From contig VTPC01000615.1 of NCBI GenBank assembly GCA_011009095.1, positions 74,350 to 138,349 on the forward strand: a stretch of DNA of 64,000 bases, in the 5' to 3' direction. How positions within the stretch are numbered: the first letter of the stretch is position 1; the number at the start of each line of letters is the position of its first letter. Positions 51,000-64,000 of the stretch are shown here, one piece after another. Source of the DNA: Ignelater luminosus. Taxonomy: Eukaryota > Arthropoda > Insecta > Coleoptera > Elateridae. The position numbers and the translations under genes were made by a program. The notes under the pieces are model-generated. The model did not search any database and was not told the DNA's origin. It worked only from the letters and a program-made list of their open reading frames with translations.

Positions 51000-52385
51000 G
51001 CATGCAATCATAACAAGTCGTCTTGAATGCCTTCAAAAGCACCTGGCAGAAAACAATGGGATACTTCCTGCAGATCTTAGAAAAAAAAACATAATAACAG
51101 ACCAAATCAAAGATACGAGAGCACACACTTAGTTTCTCAAAATATGTCTCATTATAGCCGAAACAGTAACCTACATCATTATTATCTTTCCCCTGAATTA
51201 AGTGTAGCAAAAATACATCAACTCTATCTAAAGAAACAGGAACCTGAAAAACATGCCCTACTCGAACAATCTTTATGTGAAATACGAATACTTCAGAAAA
51301 TTCTTTGCAGAAAATTTGAAACTATCTTTTAGCAAACGCAAATCTGACACTTGCCAAAGGTGCAATAAACTAATCAATGAAATTCATTTTGCTGATTCCG
51401 ATGAAGAGAAGAAGAGCTTAAAAGCAGAAAAAGCGCTGCATATTAGCAAACCTCAAGCTTTCTATACAAACATGAAGGAAGTCAAGACTCACGCAGGAGC
51501 TGACATTTGACTTCCAACAAAATTTACCTTTACCTGTTTTTTCCAGTAGCCAAGTCTTCTGCAAAAGATATCTCTGGGTGTGTAATATGTATATACATGT
51601 TGGCAATATAAGGAAAAGTTATTTTTATATTTACGATGAAACCCTAGGTGGGAAGGGTCAAAATTCTACATTTTTTTCTAACCTCATCCGAAAAGTTACC
51701 GATATCTATGTAGTTACAGACAACTGCTCGTCGCAGAATAAAAATTACGTTTTGGTTGAATTTCTCTATACGTTTGTACATCTAGGAAAATTCCAATTTA
51801 TTTGCGATAGATATCCCGAGCCAGAGCATTCATTTTTACCGTGCGATCTCAGTTTCAGAGCTGTAGAATTACAAAAGAGAAAATACGACAGTTTTTTTGC
51901 CTAGGGATTACATAAATATTACAAATAACGCACGTAAAAATTTTGAAGTAGTGAAAAGTAAGTTCTTAAATTTTAAAGACCAACCATTCTTTGTAAAAAA
52001 CCAATCAAGAAAAAATAAGAAAGTTACCCTTTCTAAATTTTGAATTATATATTACCAGAAGGCAACAACGGAAACATTAGCTGACTGCAGTGAAACTGCT
52101 TCTGTGCCCCAGTTTACATCGTTTGAAAAGCAAACTAAGAAATATTTGCAGTCAATTTCTTTATCAAATTAAGAAAATAAATTATATACCGTACGTAGGA
52201 TGCTAAAAAAATAAACATGAGCATGTCATGTCGTAGCCAAAAGTTATGTCCCGCTAAGTGACCAATGGTACCACGATGATATAGCAAAATACCATCTTCA
52301 GTGTAAGGCCGAAGAATGTGAAACTTCCGTGTCTGAATTCGACAGTGACAATAAAGTGAAAAATATTTCGAAAGGTTTTTTTTGA
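51000..52385 (+). pseudogene. Arthropod multicopy family gene with DNCxxQNKN motif (DUF7869-like), decayed
   Basis: Frames give HYSRNSNLHHYYLSPELSVAK, split by frameshift from NLKLSFSKRKSDTCQRCNK, then LYDE-type FYIYDETLGGKG, then VTDNCSSQNKNYVLVEF and PEPEHSFLPCDLSFRAVE. This is the motif order (HYSR, YLSPEL, SDTCxxC, DNCxGQNKN, HSFLPCDxxFG) of a large arthropod family found in many near-identical genomic copies and assigned, I believe, to DUF7869. Its function is unknown; the Asp residues in DNC and PCD and the copy number suggest a transposase-like enzyme, but that is inference. At least three frameshifts or stops are present. The family's Gly-Gly/Gly in DNCxGQ is Ser here. The carboxy-terminal part (ARKNFEVV onward) runs to about 52385. 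Confidence 0.72.
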
Positions 52386-52743
52386 GAATGTCATTTTGAC
52401 GTATGTAATTACATGTACATTCTATAAATAAATATCTAGAAATTGTTCATATTCCCTTGCATTTAATTAATTAGTGATCCATGTGACAAATACAAATTTC
52501 TTTTTGTTTACAACAAGTTTAGTAAATGCAATTCACTTAGCATTATGCAATACTTGCTCACTGAACCAAGTTTCATAATGACACCATCATCAGTTATTGT
52601 ACAAACTGTTTGCTTGCTCGCCTGAAAAATGGGGTAGAGCAGAATGGGACTCTGTCTCAATCATTTATGTTTTTTTGTAGCCTGTGGTCGTTTTTCACCC
52701 GTCATGTGTTTGTAATGAGGTTTTCTTTGCTTCACCTTTCCAG

Positions 52744-54190
52744 ATGGTTCGGAACTACAAGAAGAAAAGCAATCAATGTAAGTGAAGTAAGGCTGTTGAC
52801 GCAGCGATTAGCGGTCAAGTAGGGTACTTTAAAACAGCTACCACAGACAAAATTGGAAGGACACGTAAAAAAACATAAACGAAATCCTGCATTGCAAGTA
52901 ACAAAGAATGTAGGAAGATACAAGTTTATTTTCAGTGAGGATCACGAAAATGGGCGGGTGAACTATTTGATAAATATGGAGCAGTGTCTCTTAGGACTGA
53001 CATCAAAAAAGGTTTCATCTTTGGCTTTCCAGCTGGCAAATAGTAATGGCCAGCAACGCCCATTTAGTAAGGAAGAAAGACTAGCAGGTCAAAACTGGTT
53101 TTTTCGGCTTCCAAAAAAGACATCCAGAGTTCTCTCTAAAAAAAAATCAGAAGCTACGTCTGCAGCTTGTGCGATGGAATTTAACAAGGCAGCCGTAAAC
53201 AACTTTTATGATGTTCTGGAAGAAGTAATAGAGAAACATGGTCTTACTGCTAAAAAGATATTTAAAGTAGACGAAACGAGCGTTACCGTAAATCCTAAAA
53301 TCCACTCGCGTGTATTATCTTTAATGGGTCGACGGCAAGTAGGAGTTCTCACATCCGCGGATAGAGGACAAACTGTTACAGTAGAGATATGCTCTTCGGC
53401 ACCAGGAGCATATATGCCAACCAAGGAAACAGTTCAGCAGGAGTTTTAGCTAGAATTTGCCCAGAGGCATGAACTGAAGTGTATAAGACTGGCCGAATCA
53501 CAAAAAAAAATTTGTGGCATGGTTTCAAAAATTTGTTGGTTTTTCAAAAGCAATCAAAAAGTCCCCTGTTTTATTACTTCTCGACAGACACAGTACACAT
53601 ACAAAAAACATCGATTTACTCGACTACGCCAACGATCATGCAATAATCCTTATCTGTTTTCCTTTTCGCTTCTCACATCGTCTTCGTATCGTTCATGAAG
53701 CTTCTAAGCAAGTGTTATGAAGAAGAGGTAAGACAGTGGCTACGAAGTCATTCTGGAAAGATGGTCAAACTTTTCTAGATTGCTTCGCTTTTTGGCGCAA
53801 CCTACCTTCGCGCGGCAACCATGCTCACAATCTTCCACGGCTTCAGGAAAATAGGAAGGTATTTCAAAAGCTTTACCTCTTGCCGACCGACACCAAGGAA
53901 TCGGTGAAAGAAGAACCATCGATCAGTACCCAAACACATCATCAACCTATGGAGACATCTCCGTCAAATCTTGCTCACGGCCCCAACTCATCTTGCAATG
54001 TTTCGAGACAAGCAGGAGAGTAACTTTTTGGTATGTTATCCCGAAAACCAATAGCAATCTGTCGCGTAAACAAGGAAAAGCGTTCATTTTACCATCAGCT
54101 GCTTACAAGGCTGAATTAAAAACTTCTTTGGGGAAGAAAAACGAAACACCTAAAGAGATAATTAAAACACACAAGCGGTGCTTCAGCTAA
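52744..54190 (+). pseudogene. pogo/Tigger-like transposase pseudogene (CENP-B type HTH, DDE_1)
   Basis: ATG at 52744 opens MVRNYKKKSNQCK, the start typical of the family, then a TGA stop where Trp is usual, and SKAVDAAISGQVGYFKTAT. The frame then shifts into a 198-codon open stretch (to 53449): LEGHVKKHKRNP, a CENP-B-type DNA-binding region with GQNWFFRL, and the first catalytic Asp in FKVDETSVTV (codon 53270-53272). After another break, VLLLLDRHSTHTKNIDLLDY carries the second Asp (53583-53585). The third, normally in an LD motif after SHRLQP-like sequence, is missing: SHRLR runs straight into SFMKLLSKCYEEEVRQWL in a shifted frame, pointing to a small deletion near 53693. Carboxy-terminal sequence to 54190 is unplaced. 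No inverted ends were found. Confidence 0.8.
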
Positions 54191-54427
54191 AAAAAAATAA
54201 AGAGAATAAAGAGTAGAGTTTAAATGTTTAAATGTTTGAAAACATTAATTCTTTTTGAAATAATTATACAAAAAGAAAAAGATTTTTGTGTACTTCTATA
54301 CCTTTTTTATTGGTTTCAAAATTAAGTACCGTGGCCTGCCCAACTTTCCTGAACTCCATAAAAAACCTAAAGAGTATTGCGTTAAGAAAAGTTAAACCAG
54401 TACTAGAAATTTTACAGACGACGATTA

Positions 54428-55695
54428 CGAGGGTGGTCTGAAAAGTTTCCGACCTCAACGTGAAGATGGCAGCACTCGTATATAAAAGCTACTGAATTTC
54501 GTTGTTCATCTGTTGACAGTTACTCACCAAAGTTTCAGCCATTTTGGACGCGCAGTTTTTATGTAACAGTCGTTTGAGTTAGTTGATGTGAGTTTTTTTG
54601 TGAAAATGGACAAATCGAGTATCGAGCTGTCATTAAATATTTGTTTTTGAAAGGCAATACGCCTTCGCAAATAAAAGATGAGTTGGATTCTGTGTATGGG
54701 GACTCTGCACCATCATTTACCACAGTGAAATTTTGGGCTGCTAAATTTAAACGTGGCCGTGAGAGTTTGGGAGACGATGAACGTTCGGGACGTCCAAAAA
54801 CTGCAACTACCGACGAAAACATCGCCAAAGTTCACCAACTGGTGCTAGACGACCGCCGAATTAAAGTGAGAGAGATAGCAGAGGTTATGAACATGTCAAA
54901 AGAACGTGTTTGTCACATATTAAATCAACATTTAGGCATGAGAAAGCTGTCCGCGCGTTGGGTGCCGCGTTTGCTCACGTTAGACCAAAAACGTGTCCGA
55001 ATGAATATTTCCAACGCTCTTTTGGCGCAGTTTAGGCGAAATAAATCCGAGTTTTGGCGCCGATTAATTACTGTAGATGAAACTTGGATGCACCATTATA
55101 CGCCCGAAACAAAAATACAGTCCAAACAGTGGACTGCAAAGTGGGAACCGGTTCCAAAAAAAGCAAAAACTGTTTTTTCGGCTTGGAAAGTGATGGCGAC
55201 TGTTTTTTGGGATAGTCATGGAGTTATTTTAATCGATTATCTTCAAAAAGGAAAAACCATTACAGGAGCATACTATGCATCATACTTTGACAAGCTGAAG
55301 GCAGAACTTGCGAAAAAACGGCCACATTTGCAGAAAAAGAAAATCCTGTTTCACCTCAGCGGTTGCCATGGCGAAAATCCACGAATTACGGTTTGAACTG
55401 CTTGACCATCCGCCTTACTCACCAGATCTAGCCCCAAGCGACTTCTTTTTGTTCCCTCACCTAAAAATTGCGCTCGGAGGACAAAGATTTTCGTCAAATG
55501 AAGAGGCAATCACCTTCGTGAACAATTATTTTGCAGAGAAAAATGCCGAGTACTATTTGGACGGGTTACAGAGATGGGAGCATCGCTGGGAGAAGTGTGT
55601 AGAGTTACAAGGAGACTATGTTGAAAAATAAAAAAAAATTTCAGAAAAAATGTCTTGTATCTTTGTTAGGTCGGAAACTTTTCAGAGCACCCTCG
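54428..55695 (+). mobile_element. mariner element, full-length ends
   Basis: A 1268-bp element with 28-bp terminal inverted repeats: 54428-54455 and the complement of 55668-55695 differ at one position (base 9, G against C). Both begin CGAGGGTG and end TTTCCGACCT. The element is flanked by TA on both sides (54426-54427, 55696-55697), the target duplication of Tc1/mariner elements. The single mismatch between ends and long open frames suggest it is among the youngest insertions here. The transposase is nevertheless disabled, so movement would need an enzyme from elsewhere. Confidence 0.95.
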
Positions 55696-58600
55696 TATTT
55701 TGACACAGACAAATTTTGTTTTGAGTAACTTCACCAATGATACATTCTTAGTTCCTTTTTAGTGCAAAATCTCTCTTTATCACTATCTTGAAGTCGACAA
55801 TTATTCAATTCTACATTTGTGCCAGAAAATGATTAAGCACAGCATATTACCATCAAAAAACGAATTGACAACACTGATTTGGAGTTTAGTAACGCTATTA
55901 TTAAGTTGTACAATTTTTTAGTAAATGGACGTTTAGATATTTGAAATGCTTGATATTTTGGTATTAGTTGCAAGCAACTCGATTGCTTGACCTAAATGTA
56001 ACAAGATGGTTATATTCAAAGCATCGTTGAACATTTCAGTTGAACTTTAGCTGAAGAAAATGCCTAACACATATTTTGAGGTGGTAAGAAAGTTATAACT
56101 TGCGTAACCTTTAGTTCGGGAAATAAAAAGAAGCTACTAAAAGTTAGATAAGAATTAGACAATAGACAGATACGGGCAAGAACTAAGCTGTGTAAGACGT
56201 TAAGTGCAAATTATTTTTATTTACATTTAATAAAAGCAGTTGATTTTAGGTGTTCATTTCTTCTATGCAACGTAGGAAAATGCAGTACAGTTGCGGCATA
56301 AATCGCTTTGAGCAGATAATTTTGCTACAAATGAAGTTGACTGGTGTTAGTTTATTTATATTATTAAGTTATGTGGTCTTGTTACAATGTGCTTTTCAGA
56401 GTAATTTAGTTTTATTTGCACACAAGAACTTATAAATCTAAAAGTTAGCAGGTACTTTTTTTAATTCAGTTTTATTTATGTATTCGTTTTACAGTTTACA
56501 GTTTATGGCGTAAATCATCAGAATTAGTTTTATAAAACGCGTACCATATATGTCACTGCAGAGTAGAAATTGTGATAATCCAACATCCACATATGGGTCA
56601 ATTTGCTCCAGAAGCACACATTGCCCATTCCTAAGTTACGAGCAAGCAGTTGAAAGAACACCAATAACTTATCGTTGAAAGACTTTAATTCAATTTTGAA
56701 TTTTCAAAAACCCTAGATCGTTAAGTGACGCTATAATTGTAGGTATAGAAAGATTTTCTCTCTAATAATAACAAATAAATTATCAAGAAGGATATTGCTG
56801 CTCAGGAACTTAAGTTAGAAAAATCTACAGTTAAGAGTAAGTAAACACATAAGAGGCATAGTGTGTTCTAGGCTAGAATGAATATTTTAAATGTAGGATC
56901 AATGTCATGAGTTTCGTTGTCAATGAAACCGTTAAAGTCCGAAACTTCTTGTTTAAACAACGCCGCACAGTTGATGCAAATATGTAACAGAGGCGCAAAA
57001 CAAGGACAGCACAAGGGTAACTTGTATTTATAGTATGGCAATACAAGTAAATAGTTTAGTTGGAGGTTACTTTTAATTGATTTATTTTCAGAAACTTCCG
57101 TTCCACTTGTTCATATTAAAAATACTATATAAATAACGTATGAAAAGATCCCTTATAGTGCGGTTCACAGCATGAAATTAAATAAAAATAAAAGACCAAT
57201 CCCACAATCTGTGGTGAGATTATCGGTTTTTATTTTTATTTAATTTCACAATATAAATAGAAGAAAATTAGAAATAGATTGAATTGCTTAATAGGAGTAC
57301 AAGATATGTATAGTTCGTAGAACGTACTAATATAACATTCGCGTTAATTACAGTGACGCATTATAATGACGGGACAAGTTGGTATAAATAATACCTATTA
57401 TAAATTAAAAAGTAATTTTTCATTTACCGCAAGTAAAAAGTATGGTGTAATACACAAAATAGTACATGTCCAGACTGACAGAAAATTCTTGACGGATGTA
57501 AATATGACACGCATGCAGCACTGTTTTCCACAAATTATGAACTGTTAAAAAACTTTATCATATATTTTGAACTTTTTATATAATTTATATATATGGTACT
57601 TCATAGATGCTTGAAATTCATCTAAGCATCCAGTAAAACCTGGCCTGTTGTTCTGTCGATACTGCGAATTTCAGGATAATTATTACAAAACATTTCTCTT
57701 CAGGTACAAGCATTACTTCAATCAATTATTGATTTTATTCATAACTCTTTCATTTTCTAAGTTCTATCTTGACCTTAGAACTATGCTTCGTTTGCACTTA
57801 CGATATTCTGCATGAAGAGACAAAATATTATGAGAAAAACCAAAAGTTTTGCCCTTACTTCGTGAGGAAAGTACATTAAAGATTTACAAGAATTGATTCT
57901 AGTTTTTAACTGTTTATGTTTCAAACACATTAAACTTTAAATGAGAATGAAATCCAACAAGGCAGCGAAATCCTGAGCATTTGAATATGCACATGATACC
58001 TATACGGTTTACCAGACTACGACCGATCAGTTTATTAGTATTTCAATAAATCTAAAATTTATTTCATTTACATATTTACTATTCTTCATATCTTTGTATT
58101 CTAAGCAACTTTTCCACGTTTTAAATGTATATCTTTCTGAAATAATCATCTCACTAGAGTAAAGTCTAAAACTCGACATAAATTATACTTCTATCTAGTT
58201 AGATTAGACAGTTCATAGGCAAAATGAATTTTTTCTATGTATGTTCAGAGGCACTATTTAGAAGGTAGCACTTATCCAAAGTTAATTCCTTTAACATTAA
58301 TTTGCAGAGTTCACCTTCAGCTTCCCAACAAATAGCGGCAGCTGATTATCAAAAAAACTCCGCCATAGGCGGTCCCAAGCCCGGTTGAGAAAGGAGAAAG
58401 TTTGGGTTGATGGGTTAGCTCTGCGGCACCCGGAAAACAAAAATTTACGCTAAAAATCCCAAAAAGCCTAGGATATCGGACGGAAACAAACTCAGAAACG
58501 AAAACCGATAATGAATATAAGATGTTGGAATGTGCAGAGCCTAAATAACAAATACCAAGAAGTTTTTATGGAACTAAAACAATGAAAAATGGATATACCT

Positions 58601-61600
58601 AGCAGTACTAACTGAAATTAAAAAAAAAAGATCAAGAAAATGAAATAATATCCACTATTACAGAGGAAAAAATAAAGACCAAAGAGCAAAAGAGGAGTTA
58701 AATAAAAAAATCAATAATGCACTACGTAATTGTTAAGCAAAACTTACCGATCAAAGTCGAAGACATGAGAGTATACCGAGGAGCCACATGTGGATCAGAC
58801 CGTCATTTAGTAAGATCAAAAATATACATAAAACTGAATAATCATAACAGAACAACAGAAATAGAAAATAATGGGGGCGTAGATTTACCGCCAAAAAGAT
58901 ACCCTACAGATAAATTAAACGACGAATCGACCTCTTTCATCTAGAAATTGAGACTAGAGTCAAAAACGAAAGACATACATGGAACAACAAATGAATAACG
59001 TTCTAAAAATATGAAAACTCAAATACACCTAGCTGCAGAAGAAGCAATTGAAAGAGACGATAATAGGACTAACTATAAAAACAAAAAACCATATTGGTGG
59101 ACAGAAAAGACAGAATCCCAAATAAAAGAAAAGTAGAAAACTTCCAAAAGGAAGACAGAACAGAATATAGAAAACAAACTTATGAAACAAGAAAAATCAG
59201 TTCTAGCAAAATAAATGTAAAGATATAGATAACTTACTTGGAAGTTAAAAGACAAGAAAGGCATGGAAAACATTGAAGAATCTTCGACAAACTACCCATG
59301 AATGGGTAAAGATAGAACCAATAAAAAGATACGAATGGGTAAAATATTATTCAGAGCTGTTACAAGAAAAGAGAAAACTATACATAGCACCATCTTACGA
59401 AAGAAACGAAAGGCAGACACACGTTGAAGAGATAACTGCAGATGAAATAAGAAACGCGATAAGAAAAGTGAAAAGTAAAGCAGCGGGCCCTAGAGACATA
59501 CTAGCAGAACTGATAAAGCACGCCTTTACGGCTTTGATACAAGAACTAAAACTAATATATAACGAATGTGTATTTGCCGGGAAAGTACCGAGTAAATGGA
59601 AAATGAACTACTTGGGCTCCATACATAAAAAGGGGAATAACAAAGATCCCAATAACTTCAGTGAATTTGCGTATCATCTTCTGTGGGTAGGTTGCACGGG
59701 AAAGTCATTAAAGAAAGAATAGAGAAGCAACTAAAGACATCTGAAGAACAGAGTGGTTTCCGTCCGAGACATTTATACACTGACAACATATTTTTTTATT
59801 AAACAGGCCATAGAAAAGACAATAAATATAACTCTAAAATGCACAGTGTATTTGTGGACCTTCAAAAGGCTTATGATTGCGTCCCAGTCAATATTTATGG
59901 AAGGCAATGGAAAAGAACGGAATAGATAATATCTACATAAATCACTCTAAAAATAGGACAAAACTACTCATTACCATTTAAAGCAGATAGAGGTCCTCGA
60001 CAAGGTTGCTGCCTTTCACCAACCTTATTCAAAATTTATATAGACAAAACCCTAAAAAATTGGAACAAGAAATGTGGAATGATGAGAGTAAAAAATGGAC
60101 GAGAAGTACATCCATAGCCTTTTGTTTGCAGATGATCAAATAATTTTAGCAGAAGACAAAGAAGACATCACTTATATGATAAAAAGCTGGAAGAAGAATT
60201 TGGAAAATGGGGATTAGAGATTAACTACGACAAGACGCAATAAAGGTCATTGGAAACGCCGAAGAAGATCTAGAAAGTGTCAACCTTTCCGTAAAAATAA
60301 ATAATGAGTTCAAATACTTGGGGGTTACTTTAACAAACACAGACATAATAAATAAAATTTAAAAAGGAAAAACATTAACGTGTAGTTACACTCGGACATA
60401 TGGAACGATGACATTACAAACAAAACTAAACACCAAATCTTTAGAACAATAGTAGAAAGTTATTCACTGTACGATTCAGAGACATGGATGGTAAATACAA
60501 AAAATGGAAAATAAAATAAATACAATGGAAATGATGTTTTGGAGAAGAAACTGCAGACTAATGCTAAGAGACAAAGTTCAAAACGAAAACATAAGAGAAC
60601 TAATGAATATAAAAGAGACACTTCATGAAGAAATGGGAAGACGAAAACGGCTTTAGTGTGAACATATGCGAAAGATGATTGAGGCACAAATACCGTTGAG
60701 AGCTTGGAAATGAAAACCAAACCGAAGAAGGAAGAGAGGATGCCCGAAATTACAATAGAACAGACAGGTGCAAACAGCGATGGAAAAAACAGACCTCAAC
60801 GAAGATGATGTAAACGATAAGAAATAGCAAATGGGTTGTGATAGATGGCGATACGTGTTCCATTCTATTATAAATTTCTAATATTACCTTGCTGTCATGC
60901 TCAACCCAAACATTAAGTTTCAAATATCCAACACTAAATTCTGAAAAACAAGACATGTTTTGTCTCGATTCAATCTGAAAATGCAATAATAATATAATTT
61001 ATATAAATATTATTTTATGGCGAAATGTACTTACTGCCTATTAATTACTAAAAGTAATTAGTATTGTCATAAATGAATCATTTTTAATGGTATTTACTTT
61101 ATAACTGGTTCTACTACACAACTATAAAGCCAACTTGACCTGGGACGTTTTATTTATAATTGCTTTTAGTTTATGATGATAATTACATGCTTCACCTAAC
61201 GCTACTCTTTTTGCAAGTTGTTTGCATTTTGATCTTATTAAAATAAATATTTCCAGTTATAGTTATACAGTTACTTTTCAAAAACAAAACTTACAACCAA
61301 ACTCGATCGACAGAGCCGATTATAATATCAATAAATCTTGTTCAAAATGCCAACCCTACCTGATTTGCATATCAGGAGCAGCAAATACTCGAGAAAAATT
61401 CCCTGGGTATAATTTATGTAAAGTATAATCTCAACTTTTAAAATGGAACAGGTTTATCTAGCATCCACCCTGGTGAATAAGACAAACAAAACGAGCCTCG
61501 AATTCACACCCTGGGATTATCTAGTAAAATTTCTAATCGGGACGGGAACAATATGCAAAGTGCCACCAAAGCGATCCTCTTGCGGTAGGCATTGCATTAG

Positions 61601-64000
61601 GAAGAGAACAAGAAGGAAAGGCTGTCGTATAGCAGCAGCGAGAGGAAGCTTTTTGTTTCTTTTTGTTGATATTAGGGTGTAATCTCTAATCTTCCACCCC
61701 CGTGATTGATGTCACATGCTCAGACAGTTGACAAGCCTAAGGGATGTGAAATATTAGCTCATGGCATGTTGTGCACCCCCTAGTGTGCTCAGGTGCCGAG
61801 ACCGGCTGAATATTGACGGTATACTCCTTGCACACATCCCTCATATTAGAACGGGCATCTTTCATCGAAACATCTTCGGGATGATTGATGTGCGAATCAT
61901 TTATAGGAAAAAGAAATATCAATGTTACCATTAAAATAAGAGCCTTCTTCTCTCTTTTGTAATTTTTAAATTGTTAAAAAATATTTAATAGAGGCAACTC
62001 GCGGGAAGAATTTCCACGGGATAAAGTATTGAATATTGATTAGGTTTTTGCGTGTATCTCAGATATTTAATATCGTACATCACATTTTAGCTATATTTTA
62101 TTTGGCAGAATGGCTCTATATTACCTGTATTATATAACCCGAGCGTGTTTTTCTTTCCGCAGTTATTGGATTTTTTATGTATCGTTTGTATTTTATGTTG
62201 TGGCAATATTCGATTATATTTTATGAGGGTGGTAGCCTAACAGATACGTGCAAAATGTGCTATCTTTAGAAAAAAAATTTCTCTGTTTTTAAAAACGAAA
62301 ACAAACTTACCCCCGAGCATCATAAACTAACTTGGCGGGCATTTATTTAACCCAAATGTGTTTTTCATAATTTTTCGTACATTTATGTGGATGCTAACAT
62401 CAGCATATCGTTTTTAAGTGCTAAGGGCGTAGGGTAAGCACCCCCAGGAGATTCGGCTATGCAAATGCTAGTCGGGGTAATTAGATCAGTGAGATAAGAC
62501 CGCGCACCTTCCACCGTTAACATAATATTTGGGTGTCTGGAATGAAAAATGGCCGGAAAATGCTTACAACACAGAACTTGCCATAATATTTTTTGATTTA
62601 CTACGTGATCTCGTGCGTTTTTATTTATTTTATTGAACGGCTAGAATAATTTTTCCATGAAAATAGTGAAATGGTTCCGCTGGTTATTACCCTTATTCAT
62701 TTTTATAATAGCGTTATAGACTTACTGCACTAGAATATTAAAACTTCTAGACATAAATTGCTACAACTTTGATATTATTTGCTCTGCTAAGAAATTAATG
62801 TTTTGATGCTTCTACTTGTACTATAGCCTTAAAAATTTTTGCATCATTTTTTGTAGCTGAACCTGCAGAATATTAGCAAAAAAGAAAAAAACTTACCAAA
62901 CAATTAAATAAAATCAAACAAACCTGTTGTTTCTTGCTTTCTAGATAATCAGCAAAATTCTTCTTGGAGTGTCGCAATACATAAAATGATCAATCTTTGC
63001 CAAGTCATTATAAAAGCTGCTCTTGTTTTGACATCAGTTAATATACAAATAGATAGGTCTGCATTACGATTTGTTTGTATAAATTACACCTCAAGATATC
63101 CTATTAAGTTCTCAAATAATTGAACCAATTGCAGAGTCTGGTATTGTCCAGAGGAATGGAAACGTGCTGGTAAAGTGTCTGCACTATTCCTATATCTGCC
63201 ATTGAAGCATCTAGCCACTCTAGCTCGGTTGCACAAAAATAATTGATCGTTGATCAAGTTAATCAGTTGATTAGCCGATCTGATTGGATAAGTCTAAATT
63301 CTTCTGATTGGCTAGTCAATTGATCAAGTGGTTGATCAAGCATTTAACAAAGCTTTGTACAACCCGGCCTCTAACTGACAGTGGTCACTTCCATCAGTGA
63401 AAACTTCTACGTTCACGATCAAGATTGTACCTACTTCTTATTTCGTGAAAAAAGCGCCGTCACTGCATCGTCACGCTGACTGGATGTCCTTCACATTCCT
63501 TCCTAGGCGCAACCCATCCTTACGTTTTCTACAGGCTCGCTAATACTGTTCCCACACAATGACAAAGACTTCCTCCCATGCTTCTTGCCGGCATTCTACA
63601 ACACCATGAGGGGACGGGTATTAGCCACCCTAGCAGGAGAGTCCGAGTTACCGATCTACGAACTACCTCATCACCACTTCGGTATTCACCTAGATGCAGG
63701 GTTAGAAAAGTCCAAAGATCCACCACAGTGATTTGGATAAACGGTGACGCCATGGAGAGGTGTCATCTACAAACCACTATGCTGCTGCTGCCACCAAATC
63801 CAATCAACGCCTCATCCAGTCTTCGATTCATACACTAATTCGACTATATGTGACCGTGACCGACGAACTCATCTATCACTAATATCGCAGCCGACGGTTG
63901 GTTTTGTGCCATGTTTTGTATGGGCCATAAATCATCACCATTACCATTATGTTCACCCATCACACTTTCTTGATCTCCTTACGCTTGAGACTGTTGGCCA

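Overview
The window is AT-rich eukaryotic DNA. The mobile elements in it (mariner, piggyBac, CGGBP1-like hAT, Transib-like ends, Jockey-type and RTE-type LINEs, copia, a KRBA2-like integrase, a pogo/Tigger-like transposase and several hairpin MITEs) point to an arthropod, most likely an insect. I could not narrow it further. No intact host protein-coding gene, tRNA or rRNA was recognised. Almost every coding-like stretch is a decayed transposable-element gene. There is a 400-base assembly gap at 25880-26279.

Layout: 1-5.3 kb is non-coding apart from a CpG-rich palindromic pocket. 5.3-7.6 kb holds a decayed LINE on the + strand. 8.27-13.14 kb is bracketed by two inverted copies of one repeat and contains a piggyBac pseudogene and a hAT pseudogene, both on the - strand. 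13235-14765 is a non-autonomous DNA transposon whose ends match the V(D)J recombination signal layout (heptamer, 23-bp spacer, nonamer) and which is flanked by a CGGCA target duplication; it fits the Transib superfamily, relatives of RAG1. 18.9-19.8 kb is a higher-order tandem array of exactly 326 bp period, made of three about 0.1-kb monomers, one of which still resembles the start of a Ty3/gypsy reverse transcriptase. 21-31 kb is nearly empty.

31.4-36.9 kb has two copia fragments (reverse transcriptase, then RNase H) around a diverged 2-kb direct repeat and an LTR-like promoter segment with a TATA box, a poly(A) signal and a repeated GGACTCG-type motif. 37.4-41.9 kb has two MITEs and a LINE scrap. 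44.7-47.5 kb is bracketed by inverted repeats of about 100 bp and contains a Jockey-type LINE fragment (+) next to a KRBA2-like integrase pseudogene (-).

50300-50821 is a short retroposon with a pentanucleotide tail and a target duplication of up to 14 bp. Three unrelated transposon-type genes follow head to tail: a pseudogene of an arthropod multicopy family (DNCxxQNKN motif), a pogo/Tigger-like transposase pseudogene, and a nearly complete mariner element with 28-bp inverted ends whose transposase has lost its second catalytic aspartate. 58.3-60.9 kb is a LINE with endonuclease and reverse-transcriptase remains. The last 3 kb has a MITE, a candidate regulatory patch and an unclassified GC-richer stretch. 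The elements do not form a shared pathway; the window is a gene-poor layer of nested, mostly dead transposons.
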